A DNA stretch of 64,000 bases, from assembly GCA_014804795.1 (NCBI GenBank), contig JAAUZC010000015.1, positions 195,857 to 259,856 of the forward strand, given 5' to 3'. The translations under genes were made by a program, and so were the position numbers. Below the pieces are notes generated by a model. The model was not told the origin of the DNA and did not search any database. It was given only the letters and a program-made list of their open reading frames with translations. Shown in pieces: positions 26,081 to 35,290 of the stretch. This stretch comes from Lachnospiraceae bacterium. GTDB lineage: Bacteria; Bacillota; Clostridia; Lachnospirales; Lachnospiraceae. How positions within the stretch are numbered: position 1 is the first letter of the stretch; every line of letters begins with the position of its first letter.

Positions 26081-26698
26081 TCACTTGTCCTCTTTCCGTT
26101 CCGCCAGAAATTCCATCCGAAAACTGTCCAGTAAATATACCCTGATCTGTCCGGGCGTACATACACTCTGCTTTCCATCCCTTACGGCTGCGCAGAATGA
26201 GACATAACTGAATATTTTCCCTGACAATGCGAGTACAATATATTCATCCGGAAATTCTTCCTTTAAAGCACCCCCCCGTTTTGCCTCTTCGACAATATGA
26301 TACAGACATTTTGTCACTTCACATTCCTTTTCTCTTCTGAATATGGGGGAGAGAAAAAATATATTGCACAGTTCCTCCTGTGCCTCTTTTTTTACTTTTT
26401 CCATAATATTGTCCATCATATCAAACAGACAATTTACTTTTTCCATAAATTCATTATGACATAATAATTGTTCCTGAATATTCTTCGCCCATACTTTCTG
26501 CTGATATTCCAGCGCACGGATCAACAGCTCTTCTCGGCTTTCAAAGTACTCGTACGCGGTTCCCTTGCCGATGCCGGCCCGCTCCGTGATCTCCGAGACT
26601 TTCATTTTTCTGACTTCTTTTCCCTCCAGCAAAAGTTCCATTACCGCCTCATACAGCGCTTCCACCTTCGGAGATAATTTTTCTTCCACACTATTCAT
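26081..26698 (-). CDS. TetR/AcrR-family regulator of the RND efflux operon
   Basis: DNA-binding protein of 205 residues. The helix-turn-helix is near the N-terminus (KVSEITERAGIGKGTAYEYF, about residues 33-52), followed by SREELL, and a ligand-binding domain with several Cys residues. AAAAGG lies 8 bases before the ATG. It is encoded between the RND permease and a secreted protein in the same direction. Regulators placed like this usually repress their own operon. A candidate operator lies downstream of the predicted promoter at 31416, ahead of the adaptor gene. Confidence 0.92.
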   Translation of the reverse strand: MNSVEEKLSPKVEALYEAVMELLLEGKEVRKMKVSEITERAGIGKGTAYEYFESREELLIRALEYQQKVWAKNIQEQLLCHNEFMEKVNCLFDMMDNIMEKVKKEAQEELCNIFFLSPIFRREKECEVTKCLYHIVEEAKRGGALKEEFPDEYIVLALSGKIFSYVSFCAAVRDGKQSVCTPGQIRVYLLDSFRMEFLAERKEDK

Positions 26699-26791
26699 AT
26701 TTTCAACCTTTTAATGTTCCCCTCATGTTCCCTGTTCTTCACATACAGAAGCCCTCCCTTCCCCCTGTTCGGGCTCCTGACCCTTTATCTT

Positions 26792-29700
26792 TCAATCCAG
26801 TTCCTTTTTCACCAGACGTTTCTCCTTCTTTACTTTCCGGCTTTCCTTCCTCTCCTGCCGTCTTTCCTTTCTTGACCTCTTATCAATGATCAGATAGATG
26901 GTCGGAATCAGTATCAACGTCAGCAGCGTGGAAACTAAAAGACCGCCGATAATAACAAGAGCCATCCCCTGCATCATCTGTCCGTTTGTTCCAAGAGCCA
27001 GACCCATAGGGATCATAGACAAAATGGTTGTCAGGGAGGTCATCAAAATCGGCCTGAGCCTTATCGCACCTGTCTCAACCAATGCTTCCTCCACCGGCAT
27101 CTCTTCCCGCAGCTGGTTGGCGGAGTCCACGAACAGAATACCGTTATTTACCACAATACCCATCAGCATCAAAAAGCCCATCAGGGATACCATACTGATC
27201 GTGGAGTTTGTCACAAACAAAAACATAAAGGAACCGATCAGCGCAAACGGGATACACATCATCACCATGAAAGAAAATCTCGGTGACTCAAACTGCATTG
27301 CCATCACAAGGAATACCAGAAATACCGCCGTAAAGATTGCTTTGATCAGAGTATTGAATTCCTCCAGCATCATCGCCGTTATCGCACTTTCCGACGGCGA
27401 AATCGTATCCGGGAACACGGTATTTGCCACGATCTCATCGATAGCTGCCTGAGCCTCATAATAGCTGTCGGATGTTGTCGTTGCCGTCAGAGATACCTGA
27501 TACAGTCCGTTCTGCTTATAGATGGAATCCTGTGCCTCCTCATAAACGATCTGCGCAATATCCCGCAGAGGCACTGATATTCCCATAGGGCTTAACAGAT
27601 TCAGGTTCATCAGCGAGTTCATATCATTGTAAGAACCTTTCGGATATTCCAGCCTCACCTCATACTCCGCGCCCTCTCTGGTAACGGTCATCGCCTTTTT
27701 GCCCTCGATCGCATTATTCACTGCCATACCTACAGTGATCGGCGTCAGCCCGTACTGCATGGCCCGCAGCTCATCCACATCTATCTTGGCGCGGATGCTG
27801 TCGCCTGAAGTGGAATTATCCACTTTCACAACACCGTCCACCTCGGAAAACTTCTTTTCCAGCTCATTTGCAAAATCTTTCAGGGTATCCATATCGCTGC
27901 CCTGCAGATCGATCTCGTAACTGCCGGAACCCATCATGGATGTCATGCTGGCCCCCGAAGCGGAGACCGTTATATCCATACCGGGCATCTCCTTTGCCAG
28001 CTCGTTCCATTCATCTACTATTTTTACGGTATCCCTGCTCCTGTCTTTTTTCAGATATGCGCTGATACCGGAACTTGTTCCATTCACATAATAAGAGTAA
28101 TGTTCTACATCCTTATCCGTGGACACGATCCGTATCCACTCCTGCATCTGTTCATCGACGCTCTCCGTCCTGCTGCCGGCGCGGAAATTTGCAGAAATAC
28201 TTATTGTTCCCTCATCCGCCGAAGGCATCATCTCCATGTTGAGCTGACTGCCCATGATAATGGAAACCACTACCATCAAAACAGAAGCCAGAATGACAAG
28301 AAACCGTTTGTTCAAAAGCTTCCGCAGCAATTTTTTATAACCTTTTATCACCCAGCGCAGAAATTTATTCATCGGAATATCTTTTTTCTCCACCGGACGG
28401 AATCTGGAATAGCACAGAGGCACTAATGTCAAAGCCACGATCAGGGACGCTAACATCGCAAATACGATGGTAAAACCGAGCGGTTCAAACAGCTGTCCGG
28501 AAAGCCCCTTGGTGACAGCCATCGGTACATATACCACAACGGTTGTGATGGTGGATGCCACAATGGACGCCGTCACCACCTTTGTCCCCGCAAGCGCCGC
28601 CTCTTTAAAGTCAGGCTTTTTCTCCTGCATACGGAAACAGCTCTCGATCACGACGATGGAAGAGTCCACCATCATACCGATTGCGATGACCAGGGAGCCC
28701 ATTGTCACAATGTTTAAAGAATATCCCATGGCATTCATTAAGATCAATGTCACAAACAACGATACCGGCATGGAAGCACCCACGATCAGGCTCGCCTTAA
28801 AGTCCCCGAAAAACAAGAATAAAACCACCATGGACAGGACAATGCCCAAAATCAACGTCTGTCCTACCGACCAGAGAGAATCCACAATGCTCTCACTGGC
28901 ATCATATGTAATATTAAAAGCAATAGCCGGATTTTCGGCCTCGATTTTTTGTAACGCCTCCTTCACATCACTACAGGCATTTACCGTCCCGTAACTGCTC
29001 TTGGTCTGAATGCTGATACTGATGTCTTCCTTCCCGTCATACTGGCTTATGTAATCGGACGCCGCGCTGGACATCGTGACATTGGCCACATCCTGCAGCG
29101 TGATCACACTGCCTCTGCCGGTAGTTAGCGGCGCTTTTCTGAGAAGCTGCACTGTATTGTAATCTTTTGCCGTGACGACATTGATATCCTGATTTCCCTG
29201 AGCGACACTGCCCGCAGGGTAACTGAAATCTATCATTGTCAGCATCTGTGCTATACTGTCCATAGTCAGGCCATATTGGTTCATCAGTATCTCATTCAGT
29301 TCTACCTTAATATATTCCTCACTGCCGCCGTTTACTTCCACCTGCGCCACACCGGATATCTTTTCCAGTTCCGGCACAACGGATTCCTTGATCACCTTAA
29401 GCAGATCAATATCACCGACTTCCGTAGCCGATAAATACATATTCGGCACACTGTTCATATTCATCTCTATGACAGTCGGCGTACCCACATCATCCGGCAG
29501 ACTTAAGGAAGCCGTATCTAACGCGGAGCGCAGATCCGAATAACATTCACTGATATCCACGCCGTATTCATACTGGAACAGCACCTGACACATATTCTCC
29601 ATGGAGACAGAAGTCACGTCTTCCACACCGCTCAGGGAGGATCCCGCATCTTCCACGACCTTCGCCACCAGTTCATCCACCGTCTCCGGATCCGCTCCTG

Positions 29701-29854
29701 GATAGATGGCAACCACGATCAGCATCGGCAGTTCCATATTGGGTGTCAGTTCCAGTTTAAACCCGAGCAGGGAAGTAATACTGAACACCACAAGCGCCAC
29801 CACGATCAGCACACAGGAAACCGGGCGCTTTAAAGCTGTTTTTGTCAAATTCAT
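26792..29854 (-). CDS. RND-family efflux transporter permease (HAE-type)
   Basis: Proton-driven export pump of 1020 residues. It shows the RND layout: a first membrane helix at about 10-32 (KRPVSCVLIVVALVVFSI), a large outside loop with porter subdomains, a block of membrane helices including GMMVDSSIVVIES with the Asp used in proton relay, and then a repeat of both halves (second loop, then LMLMGIVVNNGILFVDSAN). The C-terminal tail is Lys/Arg-rich. Pumps of this type in Gram-positive bacteria (SwrC-like) export lipopeptides and amphiphilic compounds. AGGGGG lies 7 bases before the ATG. It follows its adaptor by 11 bases. No outer membrane channel is expected or seen. Confidence 0.95.
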   Translation of the reverse strand: MNLTKTALKRPVSCVLIVVALVVFSITSLLGFKLELTPNMELPMLIVVAIYPGADPETVDELVAKVVEDAGSSLSGVEDVTSVSMENMCQVLFQYEYGVDISECYSDLRSALDTASLSLPDDVGTPTVIEMNMNSVPNMYLSATEVGDIDLLKVIKESVVPELEKISGVAQVEVNGGSEEYIKVELNEILMNQYGLTMDSIAQMLTMIDFSYPAGSVAQGNQDINVVTAKDYNTVQLLRKAPLTTGRGSVITLQDVANVTMSSAASDYISQYDGKEDISISIQTKSSYGTVNACSDVKEALQKIEAENPAIAFNITYDASESIVDSLWSVGQTLILGIVLSMVVLFLFFGDFKASLIVGASMPVSLFVTLILMNAMGYSLNIVTMGSLVIAIGMMVDSSIVVIESCFRMQEKKPDFKEAALAGTKVVTASIVASTITTVVVYVPMAVTKGLSGQLFEPLGFTIVFAMLASLIVALTLVPLCYSRFRPVEKKDIPMNKFLRWVIKGYKKLLRKLLNKRFLVILASVLMVVVSIIMGSQLNMEMMPSADEGTISISANFRAGSRTESVDEQMQEWIRIVSTDKDVEHYSYYVNGTSSGISAYLKKDRSRDTVKIVDEWNELAKEMPGMDITVSASGASMTSMMGSGSYEIDLQGSDMDTLKDFANELEKKFSEVDGVVKVDNSTSGDSIRAKIDVDELRAMQYGLTPITVGMAVNNAIEGKKAMTVTREGAEYEVRLEYPKGSYNDMNSLMNLNLLSPMGISVPLRDIAQIVYEEAQDSIYKQNGLYQVSLTATTTSDSYYEAQAAIDEIVANTVFPDTISPSESAITAMMLEEFNTLIKAIFTAVFLVFLVMAMQFESPRFSFMVMMCIPFALIGSFMFLFVTNSTISMVSLMGFLMLMGIVVNNGILFVDSANQLREEMPVEEALVETGAIRLRPILMTSLTTILSMIPMGLALGTNGQMMQGMALVIIGGLLVSTLLTLILIPTIYLIIDKRSRKERRQERKESRKVKKEKRLVKKELD

Positions 29855-29865
29855 ATTTATGCCCC

Positions 29866-31281
29866 CTATTCCGCTTCGCTGTCTTTTGTCTCGCTATTTT
29901 CCGCATTTGCGGGCGTACTTGTATCTGCTGCACGTAACAGCACTCCGCCGGTAAGCTGCGGAGACCAGCTTGTGACAACAATGTCCCCCGGATTCAGGCC
30001 GTCCGTCACCACAATATTCTCATCATCAAAGATGCCTGTAGTGATCGGCGTCTTGACAGCTCTGCCGTTCACGCTGGTATACACATAGGCTCCCTCGTTC
30101 TCGTAATAAACCGCATCATAAGGAATGATCATCGCATTTTCCGCGCGGTAGGTATCTGCGTTTACTTTTACCGATACGCCGCTTGGAAGCTGTGAACCGT
30201 TTGCCTCCACGCAGGCCTTGATCTGAAACAGACCGCTCTGGAGATTGACAGATGCACCGATTTCCGTGATGGATGCCGTATAGGTATCATCGTTTCGCTC
30301 CAGCGTAATTTTCTGTCCTACGGAGAGGGTATTTTTCACCGTCTCGCTGACCTGAAACGTCACTGTCATCGTATTGTTATTGACGATCGTGTAGGCGGGG
30401 CTGCTCTGGGAAGCTATGCCGTTTACCTCCACGCCCTTGCTTTCGATCACACCGGAGACAGGCGCTGTCACGGTGTAATTGTCAAGCGCCATCTGCGCCT
30501 GAGCCACGCCGAGCTGCGCGAGGCTTAATCCGGTTTTCAGGGAAGCTTCCGTGTCTTCTATCGTGGTGGCAAGCTGATCCTCGGTCATATCCTTTGTCTC
30601 TTCTGTCAGTTCCAGTGCTTCTTCAGCGACGTGATAGGAGCTTCGAGTCTGAAGGTAATATTGATAGGCCTGATCGCGCCCCATTTTTGCCTCAGAAAGG
30701 TCTTTCGCACTCACAATGTTATTTCCGCTCAAATCTTTCATGTCTTTCATTTTCAGCAAATCATTATACGCCTTATCCGCCGCCTCATACGCATTCTTTG
30801 CCGTCACATAACCGATCTGTGCCTGCTCAAAGGAACTCGTTGACTGCAACTGGCTGCTTTCCATCTGAAGATCCGTACTATCCTGCTGATTATACAAATT
30901 ATGCAGCGTGGAATTCGCCTGATTTTTGGTAGACTCTACGCTGAGCTGAGCCTGCTGCAACGCCAGTTTTGCCGCCTCATCATCTATCTTAAAAAGCACA
31001 TCACCTGCCTCCACGGTATCGCCAACCTCAAAAAAAGTTTCCGTCACCGTGCCCACTGCAAAAGGAATCACCATCACCGTCTCCTGTGGCGAAACCGTCC
31101 CGATAAAGGAGTTTGTCAGAGTGATCGTCCCTGTTTCAACGCTTTCCGTACTTACCGTTACTGCGCTCTCCTCTTCTGTCTGCGCTGTCTCAAGCGCTGC
31201 GCTGCCGCATCCGCCAAGCGCCATCGCCAAAACAAGCATCATTGCGATCACCGCTACTTTCTGTCTTCCTGTTTTTTTCAT
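29866..31281 (-). CDS. RND efflux adaptor lipoprotein (HlyD/AcrA type)
   Basis: Membrane-fusion subunit of the RND pump, 471 residues. The signal peptide ends in a lipobox ALGGC, so it is anchored to the outer face of the membrane. A split biotinyl-lipoyl domain follows (GTVTETFFEVGDTVEAGDVLFKID and, after the hairpin, VTAPVSGVIESKGVEVNG). The middle is a long alpha-helical coiled-coil hairpin (about 105-230), then a beta-barrel and a membrane-proximal domain. The ATG at 31281 has AGGAG 4 bases upstream; the frame starts four codons earlier. It is the first gene of adaptor-permease-TetR-secreted protein. Confidence 0.94.
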   Translation of the reverse strand: MKKTGRQKVAVIAMMLVLAMALGGCGSAALETAQTEEESAVTVSTESVETGTITLTNSFIGTVSPQETVMVIPFAVGTVTETFFEVGDTVEAGDVLFKIDDEAAKLALQQAQLSVESTKNQANSTLHNLYNQQDSTDLQMESSQLQSTSSFEQAQIGYVTAKNAYEAADKAYNDLLKMKDMKDLSGNNIVSAKDLSEAKMGRDQAYQYYLQTRSSYHVAEEALELTEETKDMTEDQLATTIEDTEASLKTGLSLAQLGVAQAQMALDNYTVTAPVSGVIESKGVEVNGIASQSSPAYTIVNNNTMTVTFQVSETVKNTLSVGQKITLERNDDTYTASITEIGASVNLQSGLFQIKACVEANGSQLPSGVSVKVNADTYRAENAMIIPYDAVYYENEGAYVYTSVNGRAVKTPITTGIFDDENIVVTDGLNPGDIVVTSWSPQLTGGVLLRAADTSTPANAENSETKDSEAE

Positions 31282-31386
31282 GCTGCTCCTCATTTCCGCG
31301 CGTCTCTTGCTCCACGCTCTCTTTTCTCTGTTTTTCTATATTTTTCCGGAAAAGAATGTCTGTTTTCATTCTCTTTCCATTTCCCG

Positions 31387-31443
31387 CCGACCCGCCGGTC
31401 GGTTTGTCATATTTGATTATACGCCCTTTTTTCTAAAATACAA
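31387..31443 (-). promoter_or_regulatory. Promoter and candidate TetR operator of the RND operon
   Basis: On the minus strand TTGTAT (31438-31443) is followed after 16 bases by a perfect TATAAT (31416-31421). Shortly downstream, at 31387-31402, an inverted repeat with arms CCGACC and GGTCGG around GGCG lies just past the likely transcription start. GACCGACC/GGTCGGTC-type palindromes are common operators of TetR regulators, and the operon encodes one. Confidence 0.62.
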
Positions 31444-31479
31444 TAAACTAAATCTTAAAAAAATTTAAAATCCAAAAGC

Positions 31480-32103
31480 GACTACTTACCAGAAACCATA
31501 TGAATTCCGGCAAAACTTTTTGCTAAATCAGCCAAATGTGATTGAATTGCAAAGAATTTCAATATATCGAAAGATTACATCATGGAAAAGTTGTTATTTG
31601 GGCAGATTGGCAGCACCTACCACCAAGAGAGGACTTCTCTTGCCTAATTTAAGCCCTGCCTGAGAGCGTCAAAGTTGGCGTTTGAGTCTTTGAAAGCTGT
31701 AGTAGGGGGGAGGAATATTCCCTCAACGCTCCTTGACAACTGAACACACATTCGTCAAGTACATCCGTTCTGATGTGCGACAGCATGAGTCTCAGCAGCA
31801 GATGTGCCATGCTCCCCATTCTACCAGGCCAAGCGAGGACACCTGCTGCAAGTGCCGGTTTGTCACCGTCATGGCGATGACAATCGGAATGACAATAGTA
31901 TTCCCACCCAGCCACAGTCCCAAGCAATGAGGGCGGCTCTGTCAGAATGGCAGTTGGGGGGAAAACCCATAAGATGATGCAAAATACCGCCGCTTGATGA
32001 CTTCCCAAGTTGGCTGAGGTGTTGGGGGCAAATAGGCTTGCGGAGATATAACCACAATCTATTCTGATTTTCTGCCTATAACACAAGTGGAAACTCAGAA
32101 TAG
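31480..32103. other. Gene-free stretch with foreign-looking sequence (possible mobile element remnant)
   Basis: Together with the leader of the RND operon this makes over 800 bases without a supported gene. From about 31600 the sequence changes from AT-rich to more GC-rich and contains several small hairpins: arms CAAGAGA/TCTCTTG at 31624-31642, a CTTGAC/GTCAAG pair near 31733-31757, and a GTACATC/GATGTGC pair. A 145-codon open frame on the minus strand lacks a ribosome site and looks non-coding. The stretch separates the RND operon from the two-gene accessory module and may be a decayed end of the element that brought the module. That origin is inference. Confidence 0.5.
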
Positions 32104-32448
32104 TTAACTCTTAGCATACTTCGAGATTCTATCAACAACTCTATCTATGGCTTTCTCTGCTGTATGTTGATTAATCAGTCCCTCTTGAGCATATCCCAAC
32201 ATTGAAACGCAACTATCACTCAATTGGAGAGCGACAACTGCGCTATTCTTATTTGCAACTCCTGCTGGAACATTTACAACATAGGTGCTTATTTCAAAAT
32301 TTTCCTCTAAAATCTTTCCAATTCCAATAATGGTGTCCCTAAGATCAGCAAATGACATACTCTGCACGTTTATCTGCCGCTCTATTAAACCCTTTTCCTT
32401 TACCTGTATATATTCGCTCATTTTGTCAACAAGTGGCTTTTTATTCAT
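32104..32448 (-). CDS. Small partner protein of the accessory module, function unknown
   Basis: Protein of 114 residues, soluble, predicted alpha/beta, with no motif that I recognise. It has an amphipathic stretch NVQSMSFADLRDTIIGIGKILEENFEIS and a C-terminal helix KAIDRVVDRISKYAK. The ATG at 32448 has GAGGAGG 9 bases upstream; the frame starts six codons earlier inside that site. It follows the large membrane protein gene by 14 bases, so the two are clearly one unit. By size and position it could be an immunity protein, antitoxin or regulator of the larger protein, which is inference. Codon use is AT-rich, as in its partner and unlike the flanking genes. Confidence 0.8.
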   Translation of the reverse strand: MNKKPLVDKMSEYIQVKEKGLIERQINVQSMSFADLRDTIIGIGKILEENFEISTYVVNVPAGVANKNSAVVALQLSDSCVSMLGYAQEGLINQHTAEKAIDRVVDRISKYAKS

Positions 32449-32462
32449 TAAAATAAGCCTCC

Positions 32463-34370
32463 TCAAAATGCGGGTTCAAAAATTCCGCCTTCATCTGTAC
32501 AATCTGATATATTTTCAAGAACTTCTTTTAGACTTCTGACCATCTGTTCATCACTAATAGCGGCAATATGCTTTCGCTTCTTTGTTTCGCTCTCAATAAT
32601 TGGTACTAACAGATTTCGTGCATACGCTCTTCTATCTTTGCTTGCGAACATATCCTTTAGTATCTTACCGTCCAACTCTTCACCTAACCGATCTACAGAT
32701 TTTTCAGCTTCTTTCTGATTCAAGAGGTATTCTTGCGCTAATATTTCAAACTCTTTTTGAATAACAGCAACCATTTCATCGGCATCATCTTCAATGAAGC
32801 AACCAAGGACGGTATCTGAAGCTTTGCCCACCACAGCACCAGCGGCAATTGAACCAACTAATCCGCCTATCACAGTACCAATACCTGGAAGTATTGTGGA
32901 ACCTATAGCAGCACCACCAAGCCAACCTCCTGTACCTCCAGCCACGGTAGATGCCGTATTCGTAAAATTCTTAAATAATTGTTTTCCGGATATTCTTCCT
33001 CTGAATATGTTGGCAATATCGAACGTCGAAAGAACAACAACTGTGATTCCTGCTGTAATGGCATTTCCTCGTAATAGCTTTGCAGCACTTTTCATCGCAG
33101 CAGCTCCATATATATTGCTACCATTTCTAAAAGCATTTATTAAAACCGCAGACGCTTTTGGCCCCATGAAAGCGACAATAGCTTCGGAACTTCCCACAAG
33201 GGCACTATTTAAACCAGCCTTTGATAATTGGCTGGCCAATATAGTTGTAACAAATGCTGTGCCACCGACTTTGAGTCCGGAATATGTTGCCAATTTCAAA
33301 GACTTGTCAAAATCCTCGCCATTCCAAAGATTTGTAGCAAGTGTAATCACAGCCGTTACACCAAAGGCAGATGAAGCAATAACCATACCATTCACAGCAT
33401 CATATGTTAACGATTCTACAGTTCCTGCTTTTGCAATATTTTTTGCCTGTTGGTATGTAAAATGCCCCTTGCGAACTATGTTTTTTGCTTCGTTAGGATC
33501 TGTTACACCGGGAACTTTTCCTTCCCTGATTTTCTCTTCCATCGCTTGTACAGCAGCATCAAATTTATCAGAAGGGACTTCTATCTGCATAGGCTTGCCA
33601 TCTACCACATAACGGAAATTACCGTTTTTATCAAAGCATTCATTGATGCAAGCTCTACCAGATTGACAATACTTAGATTGAATCATTACGCCGTCAACTA
33701 TTCGATCTGCCCCATTTTTAATATTATCATCGCCTACGATTTTTGCATCATGTCCTGTCAATTTGTCATACAAATTATTTGCTCTCTCTGCGGCAAAGCC
33801 GTGCCCTTGCTGTGCGTGAAATTTTTCTTCATCATACGATTTATTAACTTGACCATAAGTACCAGAAGCTATGCCACCAGCTACAGCGCCTTCGAACTTC
33901 TTTTCGTCATAAGGAGATAAAGACATACTATCAGCATCAGGAGTATCATTTACTGCCATCATCTCTCGAAAAAAATTGCACAATGGAGTTTTGTTAATAA
34001 GGCTATCTATCCATTCAATCACTGTACCATCATACAGTATGAACTTAAGTTTATTATCACAGTCCTTCTTTCCCGATTGAATAACTTCAACAGACAAAAT
34101 ATCATCATACCATAGCTTTTTGGGCTTTTCTAAAACAGTCAGATAGTACACTTTAGTATCTGTGAAAATGTAACCCTGTTTACCACTATTGAATACAGTC
34201 GTATCATACATACCAATTATGGAAGTTCTATCAACATTATTTGCAAATGTCTGCATCGCATGATCAATCTTCTTTGAAGGAATGTCACCTTTAATGTGAA
34301 ACGGAAAGGATGCCGTCTTAATCTTATCTGCATATTTTCGCATCAATTCTATTTTTTGATGTTGCACCAT
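32463..34370 (-). CDS. Membrane-associated PH-like / Mrr-like nuclease protein, candidate toxin or defence effector
   Basis: Protein of 635 residues that I cannot assign to a named family. Residues 50-140 look like a bacterial PH-like domain (GKQGYIFTDTKVYYL, then KLWYDDILSVEV). Residues 185-325 contain HGFAAERAN and GADRIVDGVMIQSKY: the order E195, D222, Q231-x-K233 resembles the D...(E/Q)xK core of Mrr-type PD-(D/E)XK nucleases. Residues 325-460 hold hydrophobic segments, and 476-516 form a glycine zipper (GGTGGWLGGAAIGS, then PGIGTVIGGLVGS), as in membrane-inserting proteins. The C-terminus is helical and charged. The ribosome site AGGGG lies 7 bases before the ATG. Codon use is AT-rich. 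It lies directly downstream of sigH, where housekeeping genes are usual. Confidence 0.8.
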   Translation of the reverse strand: MVQHQKIELMRKYADKIKTASFPFHIKGDIPSKKIDHAMQTFANNVDRTSIIGMYDTTVFNSGKQGYIFTDTKVYYLTVLEKPKKLWYDDILSVEVIQSGKKDCDNKLKFILYDGTVIEWIDSLINKTPLCNFFREMMAVNDTPDADSMSLSPYDEKKFEGAVAGGIASGTYGQVNKSYDEEKFHAQQGHGFAAERANNLYDKLTGHDAKIVGDDNIKNGADRIVDGVMIQSKYCQSGRACINECFDKNGNFRYVVDGKPMQIEVPSDKFDAAVQAMEEKIREGKVPGVTDPNEAKNIVRKGHFTYQQAKNIAKAGTVESLTYDAVNGMVIASSAFGVTAVITLATNLWNGEDFDKSLKLATYSGLKVGGTAFVTTILASQLSKAGLNSALVGSSEAIVAFMGPKASAVLINAFRNGSNIYGAAAMKSAAKLLRGNAITAGITVVVLSTFDIANIFRGRISGKQLFKNFTNTASTVAGGTGGWLGGAAIGSTILPGIGTVIGGLVGSIAAGAVVGKASDTVLGCFIEDDADEMVAVIQKEFEILAQEYLLNQKEAEKSVDRLGEELDGKILKDMFASKDRRAYARNLLVPIIESETKKRKHIAAISDEQMVRSLKEVLENISDCTDEGGIFEPAF

Positions 34371-34495
34371 AGTTATTCCCCTATCATAGTTTCTCTTTTC
34401 TTAAAGTTGAGAGCTTGGTTCGCAAATAGGTAGTGTATACGCTGCCTGTTTTGAAAAACTGTTTTTATTATATCCGTCCCGGTAGAGAAATCTCC

Positions 34496-35125
34496 TTACA
34501 AAGTACTCCCCTTACCGCTCCTTGCCTTCTTGATCTTTGTTTTTATCCTCTGCAGCGCATTATCTGTTGCTTTTGCGGTTTTTCCAAGCACTCTTGCTAT
34601 CTCCGCATAGCCCATGCCGGTCAGACACAGCTCCAGAACCTGCTTTTCAAAGTTGCTGAGTTCCTGTCCTATCGTTCTTTCCAGACTTTCCAGATTCTCC
34701 TGATCAATCACAAGTTCCTCAGGATTTTTGGTATTAAGCGCCACCAGTTCCTGAATCAGTTCCGGATACTCCTCTCCGTTTCTCTCCTGATCTCCGTAGA
34801 GAGAAACATAATAGTTCAAAAAGGAATGCTTCTTCCTTCCCGCGGACTGCACCGCTGTATAGATCTGTCTTGTCACACACAGCTCTGCAAACGTATAAAA
34901 ACTGGCATCCCGCCCTGCGTCGTAATCTCTGATTGCCTTAAACAGGCCTATCATGCCCTCCTGCAGAAGATCCTCATGATCCGCGCCCAGAATATACATG
35001 GACTTGGATTTTCGCCGCACCATATCTTTATATTTTTCAATGATATATTCTGTTATTCGATTGTCCCCGTCCCGAAGCCGTAAGATCAGCTCCTCATCGG
35101 AGAGCAGTTCGTAGTCGTTGTACAT
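34496..35125 (-). CDS. sigH: RNA polymerase sporulation sigma factor SigH
   Basis: Sigma factor of the transition to stationary phase and sporulation, 209 residues, close to the 218 of Bacillus SigH. Region 2 contains ADHEDLLQEGMIGLFKAIRDYD, and region 4 contains LTGMGYAEIARVLGKTAKATDNALQRIKTKIKKA as helix-turn-helix. Its place near rlmB, mrnC and cysS is the conserved Firmicutes order, although a plus-strand helicase-nuclease gene has come between. Its presence suggests that the organism can sporulate or descends from a spore-former. The ribosome site is GGTGAT, 6 bases before the ATG. Confidence 0.95.
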   Translation of the reverse strand: MYNDYELLSDEELILRLRDGDNRITEYIIEKYKDMVRRKSKSMYILGADHEDLLQEGMIGLFKAIRDYDAGRDASFYTFAELCVTRQIYTAVQSAGRKKHSFLNYYVSLYGDQERNGEEYPELIQELVALNTKNPEELVIDQENLESLERTIGQELSNFEKQVLELCLTGMGYAEIARVLGKTAKATDNALQRIKTKIKKARSGKGSTL

Positions 35126-35169
35126 GATTTATCACCAATTGCAATTTCTGTCGTAAATCTTTCACTTTT

Positions 35170-35197
35170 ACTTTACTATAATTTATGGTTTTGTCAA
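35170..35197 (-). promoter_or_regulatory. Possible promoter of sigH
   Basis: On the minus strand a perfect TTGACA (35192-35197) is followed after 16 bases by TAAAGT (35170-35175). The -10 match is modest. The transcript would begin about 40 bases before the start codon. Confidence 0.45.
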
Positions 35198-35290
35198 ACT
35201 ATTATCCATTATTTCTTATTTACGCCAACTAAAAAAAGTGCTACTCTGTAGTCATACACCAGATCATAATGACATGCACCGGGAGCTGAA

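Noticed and set aside
31649..32086. 145-codon open frame on the minus strand
   Set aside because: No ribosome site, odd composition (many Cys, His, Pro and Leu with no hydrophobic pattern), and location in a stretch of hairpins; treated as non-coding.
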